A stretch of DNA of 64,000 bases from Pectinophora gossypiella (GCF_024362695.1 NW_026063240.1:992001-1056000); one strand, 5' to 3'. Shown: positions 23,301 to 31,743, numbered from the stretch's first letter. Translations and numbers: made by a program. Notes: a model not told the origin generated them from the sequence alone.

Positions 23301-23894
23301 GACAAACCTATTTACATAGGATTTACCGTATTAGAAATATCAAAAAGTCATATGTATGATTTTCACTATTCTGTCCTTAAACCTTTTTACGGTTCCCACT
23401 TAAAGCTTTGCTATACGGATACAGACAGTTTCTTATACTCTATACAAACAAAAGATGTATATCAAGATATAAGACAAAATTTTCAGCAGTACTTTGATAC
23501 AAGTAATTATAAAGACGACAATATCTTTGGTATAATGAAGCAGAATAAAAAAGTACCTGGATTATTTAAAGACGAATTAAGAGGGCAACTTATAGTTGAA
23601 TTTGTTGGTTTAAGATCGAAACTTTACTCTATTAAAACAGAAGCAACAGAATTTAAAAAAGCTAAAGGTACCAAAAAAGCTGTCATCAAAAAACTTAGTT
23701 TTGATGATTATAAGACTGTATTACTAGATAATTGCTTAATAAAGAAGAAAAATCTGATATTTAAATCGCTGAAGCATGAGATATTTACACAGTCGCTTAA
23801 AAAAGTAGCTTTGTCCTTTAACGACGATAAGCGCATTGTATTAAAAGACAAAATCTCTACTCTCTCGTGGGGTCATGAGTCTATTTTACTTTAA
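20367..23894 (+). CDS. polB: Protein-primed family B DNA polymerase (Polinton pPolB)
   Basis: A single 1175-residue frame. The N-terminus has a C2H2 zinc finger (CSIC...HLRSTLH, residues about 8-29). A second Cys/His cluster lies at about 322-342 (CDDC...HAC). The 3'-5' exonuclease has YADFES (about 370), HNLSGYDSHLF (about 508) and YLKSDVILLTD (about 665). Between the first two is a Cys/His module (CYLC...RDHCHLTGRYRGPAHSYCN, about 470-500) resembling an endonuclease VII-type HNH zinc site. The polymerase has DCNNLYGYAM (motif A, about 763), NNSIFGKT (motif B, about 910) and YTDTDSF (motif C, about 1017, catalytic Asp pair). It replicates the element from its termini by protein priming in this family. 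No stop or frameshift is present, so this core gene is still intact. Confidence 0.96.
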   Translation: MPTKSVYCSICDLSIKNKAFSSHLRSTLHKNNSSIRESDCIERISSAFRSRIASYRLRSSENSEVGSAVACPPETFLRSLRKNVRQLIDARRDAFDSIKVNFELFAEFSLPQDDRREVKSFNTENIVIHKTYDFNDIFNKVVNLIATKVDEFQERDSGWYFVGNLYLEININKYNPLRASGFIELPQSIKMKRACINIKNNDNFCFLWCIMAALFPTKYNSNRPSSYPHFETTLSTKGMTFPVSLSDVKVFEKNNPRVSVNIYGLKNKKTVVGPLYKSVHKKKKHVNLLLLENGLRSHYCLIKDLSRLIRTQVTKHHGKIFFCDDCMNFFSSENKLDSHACGRVKTVLPEKGSLIQFQHFERMQDMPFVIYADFESLLQPTPDAQNSECTENIQKHVPAAFGYYIVCSYDSSLNKYVSFRGPDCVQNFIKNLENDVSWINTILQNQHKMLPLTEQELESFLTSKNCYLCNKLLFEDKVRDHCHLTGRYRGPAHSYCNIQFKLPKFLPVFFHNLSGYDSHLFIRELGEMPGNLNLLAKTKENYISFTKFFSLGNNQYMPIRFVDSFRFLGTSLEKAAENLNKSDFIHLSHFYPLKEQFDLLTRKGIYPYEYMCDWKCYTEVELPPRHQFYSSLTDETISESDYAHTHKVWKTFHLKNLGEYTDLYLKSDVILLTDIFESFRHTCKNNYRLDPAFYVSAPSLSLDAMLLKTGVKLELIDDLEMIRMIQSGIRGGVCLCSTRYAKANNKYLSNYNPTSPNNYLLYIDCNNLYGYAMCSHLPYSDFELIENPKLECLDILNIPDDSEVGYILEVDLVYPDHLHDLHNDIPFCPQKFTPPGSKTCKLIPNLYDKFKYVIHYIHLKTCLKHGLHLKHIHRAIKFKQSPYLRQYIDLNTKLRQKAKSQFEQDFFKLLNNSIFGKTLEDTEKRLNVKLINQWFDNHNKTKKRYTAEQLIARPNYHSSTIFTENLVAIQMKPEIITLDKPIYIGFTVLEISKSHMYDFHYSVLKPFYGSHLKLCYTDTDSFLYSIQTKDVYQDIRQNFQQYFDTSNYKDDNIFGIMKQNKKVPGLFKDELRGQLIVEFVGLRSKLYSIKTEATEFKKAKGTKKAVIKKLSFDDYKTVLLDNCLIKKKNLIFKSLKHEIFTQSLKKVALSFNDDKRIVLKDKISTLSWGHESILL

Positions 23895-24511
23895 GCATTT
23901 TAATGTACCTAATTGTAATTATGTGTAAGTATTTAAGAAATTAGGTGCCACCGAAAGGTTTCTTGTTTATATAAATCATATTGTATTTATTATGTCAGGA
24001 TCGAAACATAAAGAAACAATAAAATGAATTCCATAATCTCTGTTTATACCCAGTGAGAAACAGTTTAGAGTTTATGTTTGTAATTTTTGTGTGTTTAGAG
24101 TAAGGTTTTGATTTATACTTAAGATTTTAGTGTAAGTTTAATCTAATAAAGTGTTTAATGTACCTTATGTTTATTGTTTTATTTAAATTACCATCCATTC
24201 TACTAAACAAGTTAAAACAAGTTTCATTTTCTTTTTGGACAAGTCGAGACATGTTATTTTAAAAGTAGGTAGATTAATTACATAGCAGTCCAACTGATAC
24301 AGTTATTTGTAACATGAGCTATAAGGCGAATCCAGTATGACAAAATGAATAAGTTATACTATTGCTTATTCGTTAAATTATGCTCTGTTAGTTGGATTTC
24401 GCAAGTGTAATTAGACTCAGCAGATTTATTGTGTTTTAAAATCATTAATTCATTCTGTCGTCTACTTTCATATCAACCAGTTCTACTGTCCAATTTTCAA
24501 TTTACTTAATC
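23895..24511. other. polB 3' region and spacer
   Basis: Non-coding. Two AATAAA hexamers (24018-24023 and 24145-24150) are candidate polyadenylation signals for polymerase B. No further gene is seen before 24512. Confidence 0.5.
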
Positions 24512-24982
24512 ATGTCGAGAAGGCAGCAACAACTATCTTCGCCAGAAGCTTCGGTTATCATAAATATGAGCCCAGAAATCCCTAAATATATAATTAGGCT
24601 AGAAATCTTGCGTGCGGAAGAGACAGATAGTGAAGTAAACGTGAAACTTAACTCGAAAGCTCAGTACGTGGTTCACAATGAACATGATAACATCCTGTAC
24701 AAGGCACTTCGGCTTATGTACCAAATGGGTGCTGAAGTGGCAGCAAGAAACGAAAGTTCAGGCAATATAGTACAGACTCATCACCAGTCGTACTCACCAT
24801 CAGGTAAGCATTCATAATTTTTATTTAGTGTGTAATTAGCCGTTCTTGGTCTACAACGTGTCATCAATTTTATTTATTTAACTTATAGTAAGTGTTAGTG
24901 AGTTTTAAGTTCAAAGATGTGTTTTTGTAATAGCAACGAGTAGATATTAATTTATTTCTCTTTTGTTTCAGATAACCTGTGA
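24512..24982 (+). CDS. Small Polinton protein with one intron
   Basis: Exon 1 (24512-24803) starts at an ATG and ends at CATCAG|GTAAGC. The intron (24804-24971) ends TTTTGTTTCAG, and exon 2 adds only a few codons before TGA at 24980-24982. The product is about 100 residues. Its core has alternating hydrophobic residues (YIIRLEILRAEE) and the segment SKAQYVVHNEHDNILYKAL. The following gene carries a similar segment (LSAQYVVKDVVDDIFDQ), so the two appear to be diverged duplicates. I recognise no family. A splice site that only trims the C-terminus is notable in an otherwise compact element. Confidence 0.55.
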
Positions 24983-25028
24983 TTGCGCAGATTTCTGGAT
25001 TGCGAAATTTACCTACTATTAATTTATC

Positions 25029-25349
25029 ATGAAATCTTTAAGGATAGGCGAAAACCCTAATATAAACAGTTGTCTCAAAATTAAAAGAAACTCGAATAAA
25101 AATAAACCTCTTCAATCTTTTGTAATTAGAAAAGAGCTAAGAAAAGGAATTCGTCTTATCAAAATAACCATCCAGGACTTGAACGAAGAAGCATTATCAT
25201 CATCCCAGACAGCAAATAGTGACAGTGTTGTGTTAAGTGCGCAGTACGTTGTCAAAGACGTCGTTGATGACATTTTCGACCAAACAGAAAGCATAGTTAA
25301 CAAAATATCAAAAAAGTTGAGTAGTGATGATATATTTTACAGTTTTTAA
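25029..25349 (+). CDS. Small Polinton protein, paralogue of the preceding gene
   Basis: 106 residues from ATG to TAA, intronless, starting about 45 bases after the preceding gene. The N-terminus is basic (KIKRNSNKNK). The core has IRLIKITIQDLNEE, a short Ser/Asn linker, then SAQYVVKDVVDDIFDQTESI, which aligns with the SKAQYVV...NIL segment of the upstream protein. The C-terminus looks helical and charged. The function is unknown. It is the last rightward gene before the convergence point, where a Helitron has inserted. Confidence 0.6.
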   Translation: MKSLRIGENPNINSCLKIKRNSNKNKPLQSFVIRKELRKGIRLIKITIQDLNEEALSSSQTANSDSVVLSAQYVVKDVVDDIFDQTESIVNKISKKLSSDDIFYSF

Positions 25350-25439
25350 AGGAATATTTTGTATTTTTGTTTGATATATTTACTAAACTGTATATTTTTA
25401 TTAATTTGTTGTTATGAAAATAGACAACGTTGTCATCAA

Positions 25440-25560
25440 TCTATATACTTATAATAAATCTGTAGAGAGGTCAATTCTGTACATTAAATATTTTTTCAAA
25501 ATAACTATCAGGGGGTGATAAGTGATCGATACTGATGCCAAAAATGCAATCAGTAAAATT

Positions 25561-25601
<41 letters not shown>

Positions 25602-27025
25602 ATGTTCCTTATAGAAACAAAAACTACTGGACGGATTTTAATGAAACTTGGTACAATTATTCTTCACACTCCTGGACAGGTCATAGTATACTTTTCATCA
25701 CGCTACAATCAATAGGAGCAGAGTAGTGAAGGGAAATCCTTTCGTATGAAAAATCTAAACCACTCAAGTTAGACATTTGAAATTTGGCATGCAGGTACCT
25801 TAGATACCGTAGAGGTGTACTAAGAAAGGAATTCCCGAAATTCCCACGGGAACGGGAATTAGCGGGAAAATCCTTTTGTATGAAAAATCTAAACCACTCA
25901 AGTTAGACGTTTGAAATTTGGCATGCAGGTACCATAGGTACCGTAGAGGTGCACTAAGAAAGGAATTCCCAAAATTCTCACGGGAACGGGAATTAGCGGG
26001 AAATACCTTTTGTATGAAAAATCTAAACCATTCAAGTAAGATGTTTAAAATTTGGCTCGCAGGTACCTTAGACACCGTAGAGGTGTACTAAGAAAGGAAT
26101 TCCCGAAATTCCCACGGGAACGGGAATTAGCGGGAAAATCCTTTTGTATGAAAAATCTAAACCACTCAAGTTAGACGTTTGAAATTTGGCATGCAGGTAC
26201 TTTAGTAAACTTAAAGCTTAGTTGCAACAGGATATTACAAAATTCCCACGGGAACGGTAGTTAGCAGGAAAAAACATTTGTATGAAAAAATCAAATCTAA
26301 ATAAAAGGAGAAACTGACTGACTCAGTGACTGACATATCAACGCATAGCCTGAATGGCTAAATGTAGGCATTTGAAATTTGGAAGGGACATAGCTTAGGT
26401 ACCGTAGAGGTGCACTAAGAAAGGAATTCCCGGAATTCCCACGGGAACGGAAATTAGCGGGAAAATCCTTTTGTATGAAAAATCTAAACCGCTTAAGTTA
26501 GACGCTTGAAATTTGGCATGCAGGTACCTTAGTTAACTTAAACCTTAGTTGCAACAGGATATTGCAAAATTCCCACGGAAACGGGAGTTAGCGGGAAAAA
26601 AACATTTGTATGAAAAAATCGAAACCGCGTAAGATAGATGTTTTCAATTCAATTCAATTAAATTATTTATTGCATTCCATGTAGTACAATGGGGTGTTAC
26701 ATAGGCATAGGAACTAAAACATGGACCCTGTAGGGCACAGCAACGTTGAAGGGAAGAGAGGAAGTGTGTATTAAAATTAAAACTCAATGAACAATCAATT
26801 AAAAAAAAATCAATTGATTCAATCTAGCATGCATGCATACCTTAGTAAATATAAAGTTTATTTTTGGCTGTATTTTGAAAAATGGGAGTTATTGGGAAAA
26901 AAATTGTATGAAAAAATCTAAACTGCATAAGTTAGATGCTTGAAATTTGATATGCACTCCCACACACACAAAGATCTCTCTCTTATATAACACGCCACGC
27001 GGACGAAGTCGCGGGCAAAAGCTAG
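25440..27025 (+). mobile_element. Non-autonomous Helitron (segment B alone), inserted in Polinton
   Basis: Starts TCTATATACTTATAATAAATC and ends with the GCGGACGAAGTCGCG hairpin and GCAAAAGCTAG, inserted between A (25439) and T (27026). It is a shorter allele of segment B, with about four instead of eight of the 120-bp units. It lies between the converging left-arm and right-arm genes and breaks no ORF. Confidence 0.87.
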
Positions 27026-27107
27026 TATGTAATAAATAATGAATTAAGAAGTAGATGTTTCATTTCATGCCTACCTTAATATCTAATATTAAATCAAACA
27101 AATCATC

Positions 27108-27418
27108 TTAGTCACATTTATCTTTATTGTTATAAAAATGTTTGAAAAGATACACATTATTGTCTATATACCAATTTTTTAAACATAAAACGTTCTGAAG
27201 TGCACACTGTTTTAAATGATGAACACATCTTAAGTTTTTAATAATACAGTATTTTTCATGCAATTTAATCAAACTTGGACAACCTTCCTCTCCTATGTCA
27301 ACAATATTACAATCTACACACAAGTTTTTAATCCACTCAATTTTTTCACTACCTTTAACAAATACATTTTTATTTTTTAAGTAAACTGGTATTAAACGTA
27401 GAAATTCACGATAGTCTA
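27108..27418 (-). pseudogene. Polinton exonuclease-like gene, C-terminal fragment
   Basis: The 3' part of the gene that starts at 31743. The Gypsy element at 27419-31527 inserted in the codons encoded by the GTCTA target duplication, and the frame continues on this side for about 100 residues to TAA at 27108-27110. The fragment is rich in Cys and His (CVDCNIVDIGEEGC, RCVHHLKQC). The pieces share one frame on either side of the insertion, so the gene was probably intact when the Gypsy arrived. Confidence 0.75.
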
Positions 27419-27663
27419 TATTGCTTTTGTGCCGTAGTGAGGTATTGTGGATGATGTGAGGAGGTAAATAACAGGAGTAGACTGAGATATGAGATTTGTA
27501 TTTATATAAGTGACTGTCTACTACAATGGTTGGTTAACGACTCCCTAAAATATAATTTTATAACAACATATCGCGCGCTGATTAATACTTAATACAAAAT
27601 AGGGAATGGTGCAATGACCGGTTGAAATAAACATAATTATTGTGCAATATTACAAGTGGCACA
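27419..27663 (-). repeat. Gypsy 3' LTR
   Basis: 245 bp, TGTGCCACTTG...AAAAGCAATA in minus-strand reading, the same as the 5' LTR at every base I compared. The purine-rich tract AAAGGCGGGGAAG lies just upstream on the minus strand (plus positions about 27667-27680). Confidence 0.93.
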
Positions 27664-27873
27664 TCACTTCCCCGCCTTTAAGAAAAAAAAATCAGTATAT
27701 AAAATTGTTGCACGAGAAATTAAAAAATATAACTACTATGTAGAATTCCACTATTAAAGATTACACATTATTACAGACGAATAAACATTTTTTTAATATT
27801 AGTCATAACCCTAAACGTTACACTCACTTTCACTATTACGCGTGAAGATATATATCACTTATTTCTTGCCCTA

Positions 27874-28149
27874 TCAGGCCACAGTGTATGCTGGTGCTGC
27901 ATGTGTGTTGTTGGCAGCCCTGCGACTAGCGCGAGGGCCGACGACTTCTCTCCTCAAATAGGTGGTGTATTTGGCTTTGCAACATCTTGCACCGAAGAAA
28001 CAAAACACTATGAGTAGTGTTACGACGATGATGATTATCAGCAGGTCCAGCTTGCTATGAGTGATGTCGTGCAGCATGCTGGTGTCTGCTTGATTTTCCC
28101 CTCCAGTTTGGGCAATGATAACTTGCTCTTTGCTCTGGGTTTTTCCCAT
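27874..28149 (-). CDS. Gypsy accessory ORF: small N-myristoylation-motif, single-TM protein
   Basis: 91 residues from an ATG at 28149, placed between pol and the 3' LTR where env would lie in an errantivirus. It begins MGKTQSK, which fits an N-myristoylation site (Gly2, Ser6). It then has about 25 polar residues and one strong transmembrane segment (LDLLIIIIVVTLLIVFCFF). A Cys pair (ARCCKAK) and a basic cytoplasmic-type tail (YLRREVVGPRASRR) follow. There is no signal peptide, furin site or ectodomain, so it is not a conventional Env glycoprotein. The frame is open upstream to the pol stop but has no earlier ATG. Small proteins of this layout may act in membrane targeting, but its role here is unknown. 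Confidence 0.6.
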   Translation of the reverse strand: MGKTQSKEQVIIAQTGGENQADTSMLHDITHSKLDLLIIIIVVTLLIVFCFFGARCCKAKYTTYLRREVVGPRASRRAANNTHAAPAYTVA

Positions 28150-28217
28150 TTTATTGCACTGAGTTATTTCACTGATTGTTATTCCTACGAGAGTTGAAGC
28201 GAAATGAAACAAGTTGT

Positions 28218-30392
28218 TCAAGTCATGAATCGAACAGTTCGCCTTATTAGTCTTCCAGATCGGGTTCTATACTGAGTGTTGTCATTCTTGTTACCATCTT
28301 TGTTTGCGGGATTGGGTTCCGAGTTTGTTATTTCTTTCTCGGCCTTATTTGGTTGTTTTGTTGTTTGGTCGCTGTAACACGAAACTAACTCCTTTGGCAA
28401 ATATGGGCGTGCAGAATGTTTTGATAATTCACAATAAATGGGCTCGTTGCAATTTGGATAAATTAATGTTTTAAACTGCAAGTGTTTGGTTTCCAACAAA
28501 CTCTGTAACTCTTCATCGTTCTTTTGTGCCCTCGAAACCTCTGCGTAGTTGATAGGTGATGGCATGTCTATTTGTTCAATTCTAGATAAAGTGTCTGCGA
28601 CTATATTTTGAGATCCTTGAATGTATTCTATGGAAGTGCAGAATTGACTTATATAATCAAGATGTCGTAATCGCCTTGGAGTATCACTACTACTCGCAGC
28701 TTTTTTATCTAATGCATACACGAGTGGTTTGTGATCTGTATATACTTTGACTTGTTGCCCTTCGATCATATAGCGAAAATGCTTTATGGCCATGTAGATT
28801 GCCAAAAGCTCCCTGTCATAGGCACTGTAACGTTGTTGAGTTTCACTGAGTTTGCAAGAAAAGAAGCTGAGAGGTTTCCACTCTTTTCCAACTCTCTGTT
28901 GAAGGACAGCGCCAGCGCAGGTATTTGATGCATCACACATTATTGCAAGAGGGAGTCCGATCTTCGGGTAAGATAGTATGGCTGTATCTCGTAAGCTGGA
29001 TTTGCACTTTTCGAATGCTTTGTGAGCTTCTTCGGTCCATGCAATTTTCGAATTGTCTTTGCGCTTTGAATTGTGAAGATATGCGTTTAAAATAGCCTGA
29101 TAAGAAGCTGCGTTTGGCAAATGTCTTCTGTAAAAGTTTATCATCCCCATAAAGCGTCTTAATTGTGCTACCGTCTCCGGCTTTGGGTAATCAGAAATAT
29201 GTTTTACGCGGTCTTCTAAAGGTTGTATTCCTTCGCTGGTTACATGATACCCTAAAAAATCGACTGCAGACTTCCCGAATTCGCATTTTGCCAAGTTGAT
29301 GGTCACGCCGTATTTGTTTAGGCGTTCAAAAACAATTTCCAAATGTTTTTTATGCTCAGATTCTGAATTTGATGCTATGATCGCGTCATCGACAAAATTG
29401 AACAAAAAATCCAGTCCTTGGAATACGACATGATTCATGAAACGCTGGAAGGTTTGTGCGGCGTTTCGTAATCCGAACATCATACGTGTAAATTCAAAAA
29501 GGCCAAAGGGTGTAACTATGGCCGTTTTCTCAACATCTTCTGGAGCGATAGGTATAAAATGATAAGCACGTTGTAAATCAATTCTTGAGAAAAATGTTTT
29601 CCCTGCCAAAAGGTAAGTGAAATCCTGTATCCTTGGGATAGGGTATCGGTCTGGTTTCGTAATGGCGTTTAAACTTCGATAATCGCCGCATGGGCGTATT
29701 TCTCCATTCTTTTTAGCCACGACATGTAGAGGGCTGGCCCAGGAACTCTTGGAAGGTTGACATATACCTATTTGTTGCATATAGTCAAACTCTTTCTTTA
29801 CTTTTGTGTATTTTTCAGGGGGCAGTGGGCGAGCGCGAGCGAAGACAGGTGAGCCGGTGGTCTCAATATAGTGCATCACGTTGTGTTTGGGAGTTTCTTT
29901 ATAGCACACGGGCTTCGTAATATCGGGATAAGCTGATAACAAGTCGTAGTAAGGATTCGTGACGTCGATTGTTTTGATTGTCGCGTGATCGTGAGTTACT
30001 ATAGAACCGATAACATTTAGATTGGTAACAGCGTCAATAAGTTTTCGACCGTTCACATCCACAAGCAGTTTATGATGACTCAAGAAATCGGCACCCAGTA
30101 TAGGTTGCTTCACATCAGCCAGGATAAACGTCCACGAATAAGGTCTTCGTAACTTTAAGTTTAGCACAAGGTTTTTAGTCCCGTAAGTTCTAATCTCACT
30201 ACCGTTAGCTGCATACAGTTTATAACTATCACACTCATTGTTCGTGTAGGGTTTCTTGATAGAAGGTAATACTGACACGTTGGCCCCTGTGTCCACCAGA
30301 AAACGTTGGCCACTGTTGAAGTCGGTCACGCATAGGCGGTGGGTGGGCAAGATGGTGCAGACATCCGCCTTTGACTGCACCGATATTAGTTT
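28218..30392 (-). CDS. pol: Gypsy pol: protease, RT, RNase H; integrase core deleted
   Basis: Over 720 residues in the -1 frame relative to gag. The protease has LVDTGANVSVLP (about residue 30) and ILGADFL. The RT has SRIDLQRAYH (block A), FGLRNAAQTFQRFM (block B) and FNFVDDAI (block C). RNase H has CDASN, AYDRELLAIY and YTDHKPL. Where the integrase zinc domain (HHCC) and DDE core should follow YLPKELV, the frame passes within a few residues into a polar tail ending RTRSGRLIRR. So about 400 residues are missing while the frame is kept (junction about 28375-28385). Translation probably relies on a -1 ribosomal frameshift at the end of gag. Confidence 0.9.
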   Translation of the reverse strand, partial: KLISVQSKADVCTILPTHRLCVTDFNSGQRFLVDTGANVSVLPSIKKPYTNNECDSYKLYAANGSEIRTYGTKNLVLNLKLRRPYSWTFILADVKQPILGADFLSHHKLLVDVNGRKLIDAVTNLNVIGSIVTHDHATIKTIDVTNPYYDLLSAYPDITKPVCYKETPKHNVMHYIETTGSPVFARARPLPPEKYTKVKKEFDYMQQIGICQPSKSSWASPLHVVAKKNGEIRPCGDYRSLNAITKPDRYPIPRIQDFTYLLAGKTFFSRIDLQRAYHFIPIAPEDVEKTAIVTPFGLFEFTRMMFGLRNAAQTFQRFMNHVVFQGLDFLFNFVDDAIIASNSESEHKKHLEIVFERLNKYGVTINLAKCEFGKSAVDFLGYHVTSEGIQPLEDRVKHISDYPKPETVAQLRRFMGMINFYRRHLPNAASYQAILNAYLHNSKRKDNSKIAWTEEAHKAFEKCKSSLRDTAILSYPKIGLPLAIMCDASNTCAGAVLQQRVGKEWKPLSFFSCKLSETQQRYSAYDRELLAIYMAIKHFRYMIEGQQVKVYTDHKPLVYALDKKAASSSDTPRRLRHLDYISQFCTSIEYIQGSQNIVADTLSRIEQIDMPSPINYAEVSRAQKNDEELQSLLETKHLQFKTLIYPNCNEPIYCELSKHSARPYLPKELVSCYSDQTTKQPNKAEKEITNSEPNPANKDGNKNDNTQYRTRSGRLIRRTVRFMT

Positions 30393-31231
30393 CCCTTATT
30401 CTCTGTACTCTTATTTTTCCAGGTACACGGTTCTGCGCATTTGTTAGCTCTATGGCGAAAACGACTATGATAATAACATAGTCCATTCGCGTCATTTGAC
30501 ACTCTCGGAACCATATTAGGCCGTTGTCGTGACGTTGAACGGCTATTAAACCGCTGGCGATAATTTTGGTTGTTTCGATTTCTTGATCTCGATCTTTGTA
30601 ATTCCATAACTTGGAGACTCAATTGAGCTATCTGTGCTTGTAGCTTAGCGTAATCCGAAGAAACTGGTTGGGTTTCGATTCCGGATACTTGCAAAGGTCG
30701 GGTATTTTCCAAAATTTTGTCCGCGATGACTGCCAAATTTTCTAAATCCTTGACATCGCTTACTGCAAGGACTGCACGAATTGAAGAAGGTAAGTGACCT
30801 TGCCACATGATGTTTAGCGTGTCGTCGGGAATCTTTCCTCTCGCCAAGTCTCGCATGTAACGCAGGAGTTGGGAAGGTTTTTGATCACCAAGTTCTATTT
30901 CGCTGAGCAGTTTTTGAAGTTGGCGATTTTCTGACTCTTCGTACACCTTGAGTAGTCTCTCCTTTAGTGCTCCGAATTTGTTGGTCGCTGGCGGAGATAA
31001 AAGTATATCACTCACTTGCTGAATCACTTGTTTTCCGAGTTTTGTGACTACTAGGTTGAATTTGGCCTCGTCTGCTAACTTTTGCGGTGTCAAAATGGCT
31101 TCACATTGGACGAACCACAAGCGCGGCTGGTCGCACCAAAAATCCGGTATTCTTGAGGAAACTGTTACCGATGCCAACTCGGAGAATGGTACAGCCGATG
31201 ATGTTGAAGGTTGTGTAGATGGTGTAGTCAT
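30386..31231 (-). CDS. gag: Gypsy gag
   Basis: 281 residues from the ATG at 31231. The N-terminal two thirds is a retrotransposon capsid-type helical domain (FWCDQPRLWFVQCEAIL, LRYMRDLARGKI, MWQGHLPSSIRAVLA). The C-terminus is Arg/Ser/Asn-rich followed by a zinc finger with the order Cys-His-Cys-Cys (CYYHSRFRHRANKCAEPC), the variant typical of CsRn1-clade elements. The frame is open. It ends at TAA (30386-30388) directly after a slippery heptamer. Confidence 0.88.
   Translation of the reverse strand: MTTPSTQPSTSSAVPFSELASVTVSSRIPDFWCDQPRLWFVQCEAILTPQKLADEAKFNLVVTKLGKQVIQQVSDILLSPPATNKFGALKERLLKVYEESENRQLQKLLSEIELGDQKPSQLLRYMRDLARGKIPDDTLNIMWQGHLPSSIRAVLAVSDVKDLENLAVIADKILENTRPLQVSGIETQPVSSDYAKLQAQIAQLSLQVMELQRSRSRNRNNQNYRQRFNSRSTSRQRPNMVPRVSNDANGLCYYHSRFRHRANKCAEPCTWKNKSTENKGN
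30389..30395 (-). promoter_or_regulatory. -1 frameshift slippery site GGGAAAC at gag/pol junction
   Basis: In the gag frame the codons read AAG GGA AAC TAA, so the heptamer G GGA AAC fits the X XXY YYZ rule and sits directly before the gag stop. A -1 slip here enters the pol frame, which is closed immediately upstream by TAA and open downstream. This agrees with how Gypsy elements make Gag-Pol. Confidence 0.75.
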
Positions 31232-31263
31232 TATCACGTTAAATCGCGTCGTATTCACGTCGA

Positions 31264-31281
31264 ATCACGTCGGGGTCACCA
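31264..31281 (-). promoter_or_regulatory. Gypsy primer-binding site, tRNA-Trp type
   Basis: On the minus strand, one base after the 5' LTR, the sequence TGGTGACCCCGACGTGAT is complementary to the 3' end (…GTCACCA) of animal tRNA-Trp, the primer reported for CsRn1-clade Gypsy elements. Confidence 0.75.
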
Positions 31282-31282
31282 A

Positions 31283-31527
31283 TATTGCTTTTGTGCCGTA
31301 GTGAGGTATTGTGGATGATGTGAGGAGGTAAATAACAGGAGTAGACTGAGATATGAGATTTGTATTTATATAAGTGACTGTCTACTACAATGGTTGGTTA
31401 ACGACTCCCTAAAATATAATTTTATAACAACATATCGCGCGCTGATTAATACTTAATACAAAATAGGGAATGGTGCAATGACCGGTTGAAATAAACATAA
31501 TTATTGTGCAATATTACAAGTGGCACA
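31283..31527 (-). repeat. Gypsy 5' LTR
   Basis: 245 bp, matching the 3' LTR throughout. It should carry the element's promoter; I see no firm TATA assignment. Confidence 0.93.
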
Positions 31528-31743
31528 GTCTACGAAACCTTCACTCCAAAATAGTCCTCGATACCTTTCTAACCACCTCACTTGTTTTCTTTCTTCAGTT
31601 GACAAAGTAGAGTATGCAAAGGGTGGTTTCACTAAAAAATTTTGAGTAGACGCCTTTGTTGCTATTGCACACTCCTTCACAATAAAGTTATTATTAATAT
31701 CTTTAAATCCTTGAAGATCAACGAAGATGATATTTGTGTTCAT
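31528..31743 (-). pseudogene. Polinton exonuclease-like gene, N-terminal fragment
   Basis: About 72 residues from an ATG at 31743, which overlaps the stop of the major capsid gene as ATGA. The start NIIFVDLQGFKD...VKECAI recalls the D-x-E-type first motif of DEDD/RNase H-fold exonucleases (VDLQGF in place of VDxE), but the second acidic residue is not in the usual place. I therefore call it exonuclease-like only. Proteins with this start recur next to capsid genes in related elements. The gene is cut by the Gypsy insertion and continues at 27418. Confidence 0.6.

Larger units (their letters stand above)
27419..31527 (-). mobile_element. Ty3/Gypsy retrotransposon (CsRn1-like), integrase-deleted, identical LTRs
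   Basis: Two 245-bp LTRs (27419-27663 and 31283-31527) read identically and the element is flanked by GTCTA direct repeats (27414-27418 and 31528-31532). On the minus strand the order is LTR, primer site, gag, protease-RT-RNase H with a deleted integrase, a small membrane-protein ORF, a purine-rich tract and LTR. The tRNA-Trp-type primer site and the CHCC gag finger point to the CsRn1 clade. It splits a Polinton gene. Confidence 0.93.

Noticed and set aside
27874..28221. Reading the small Gypsy ORF as an Env glycoprotein
   Set aside because: Too short, no signal peptide, no ectodomain or cleavage site; only one membrane segment with a lipidation motif.
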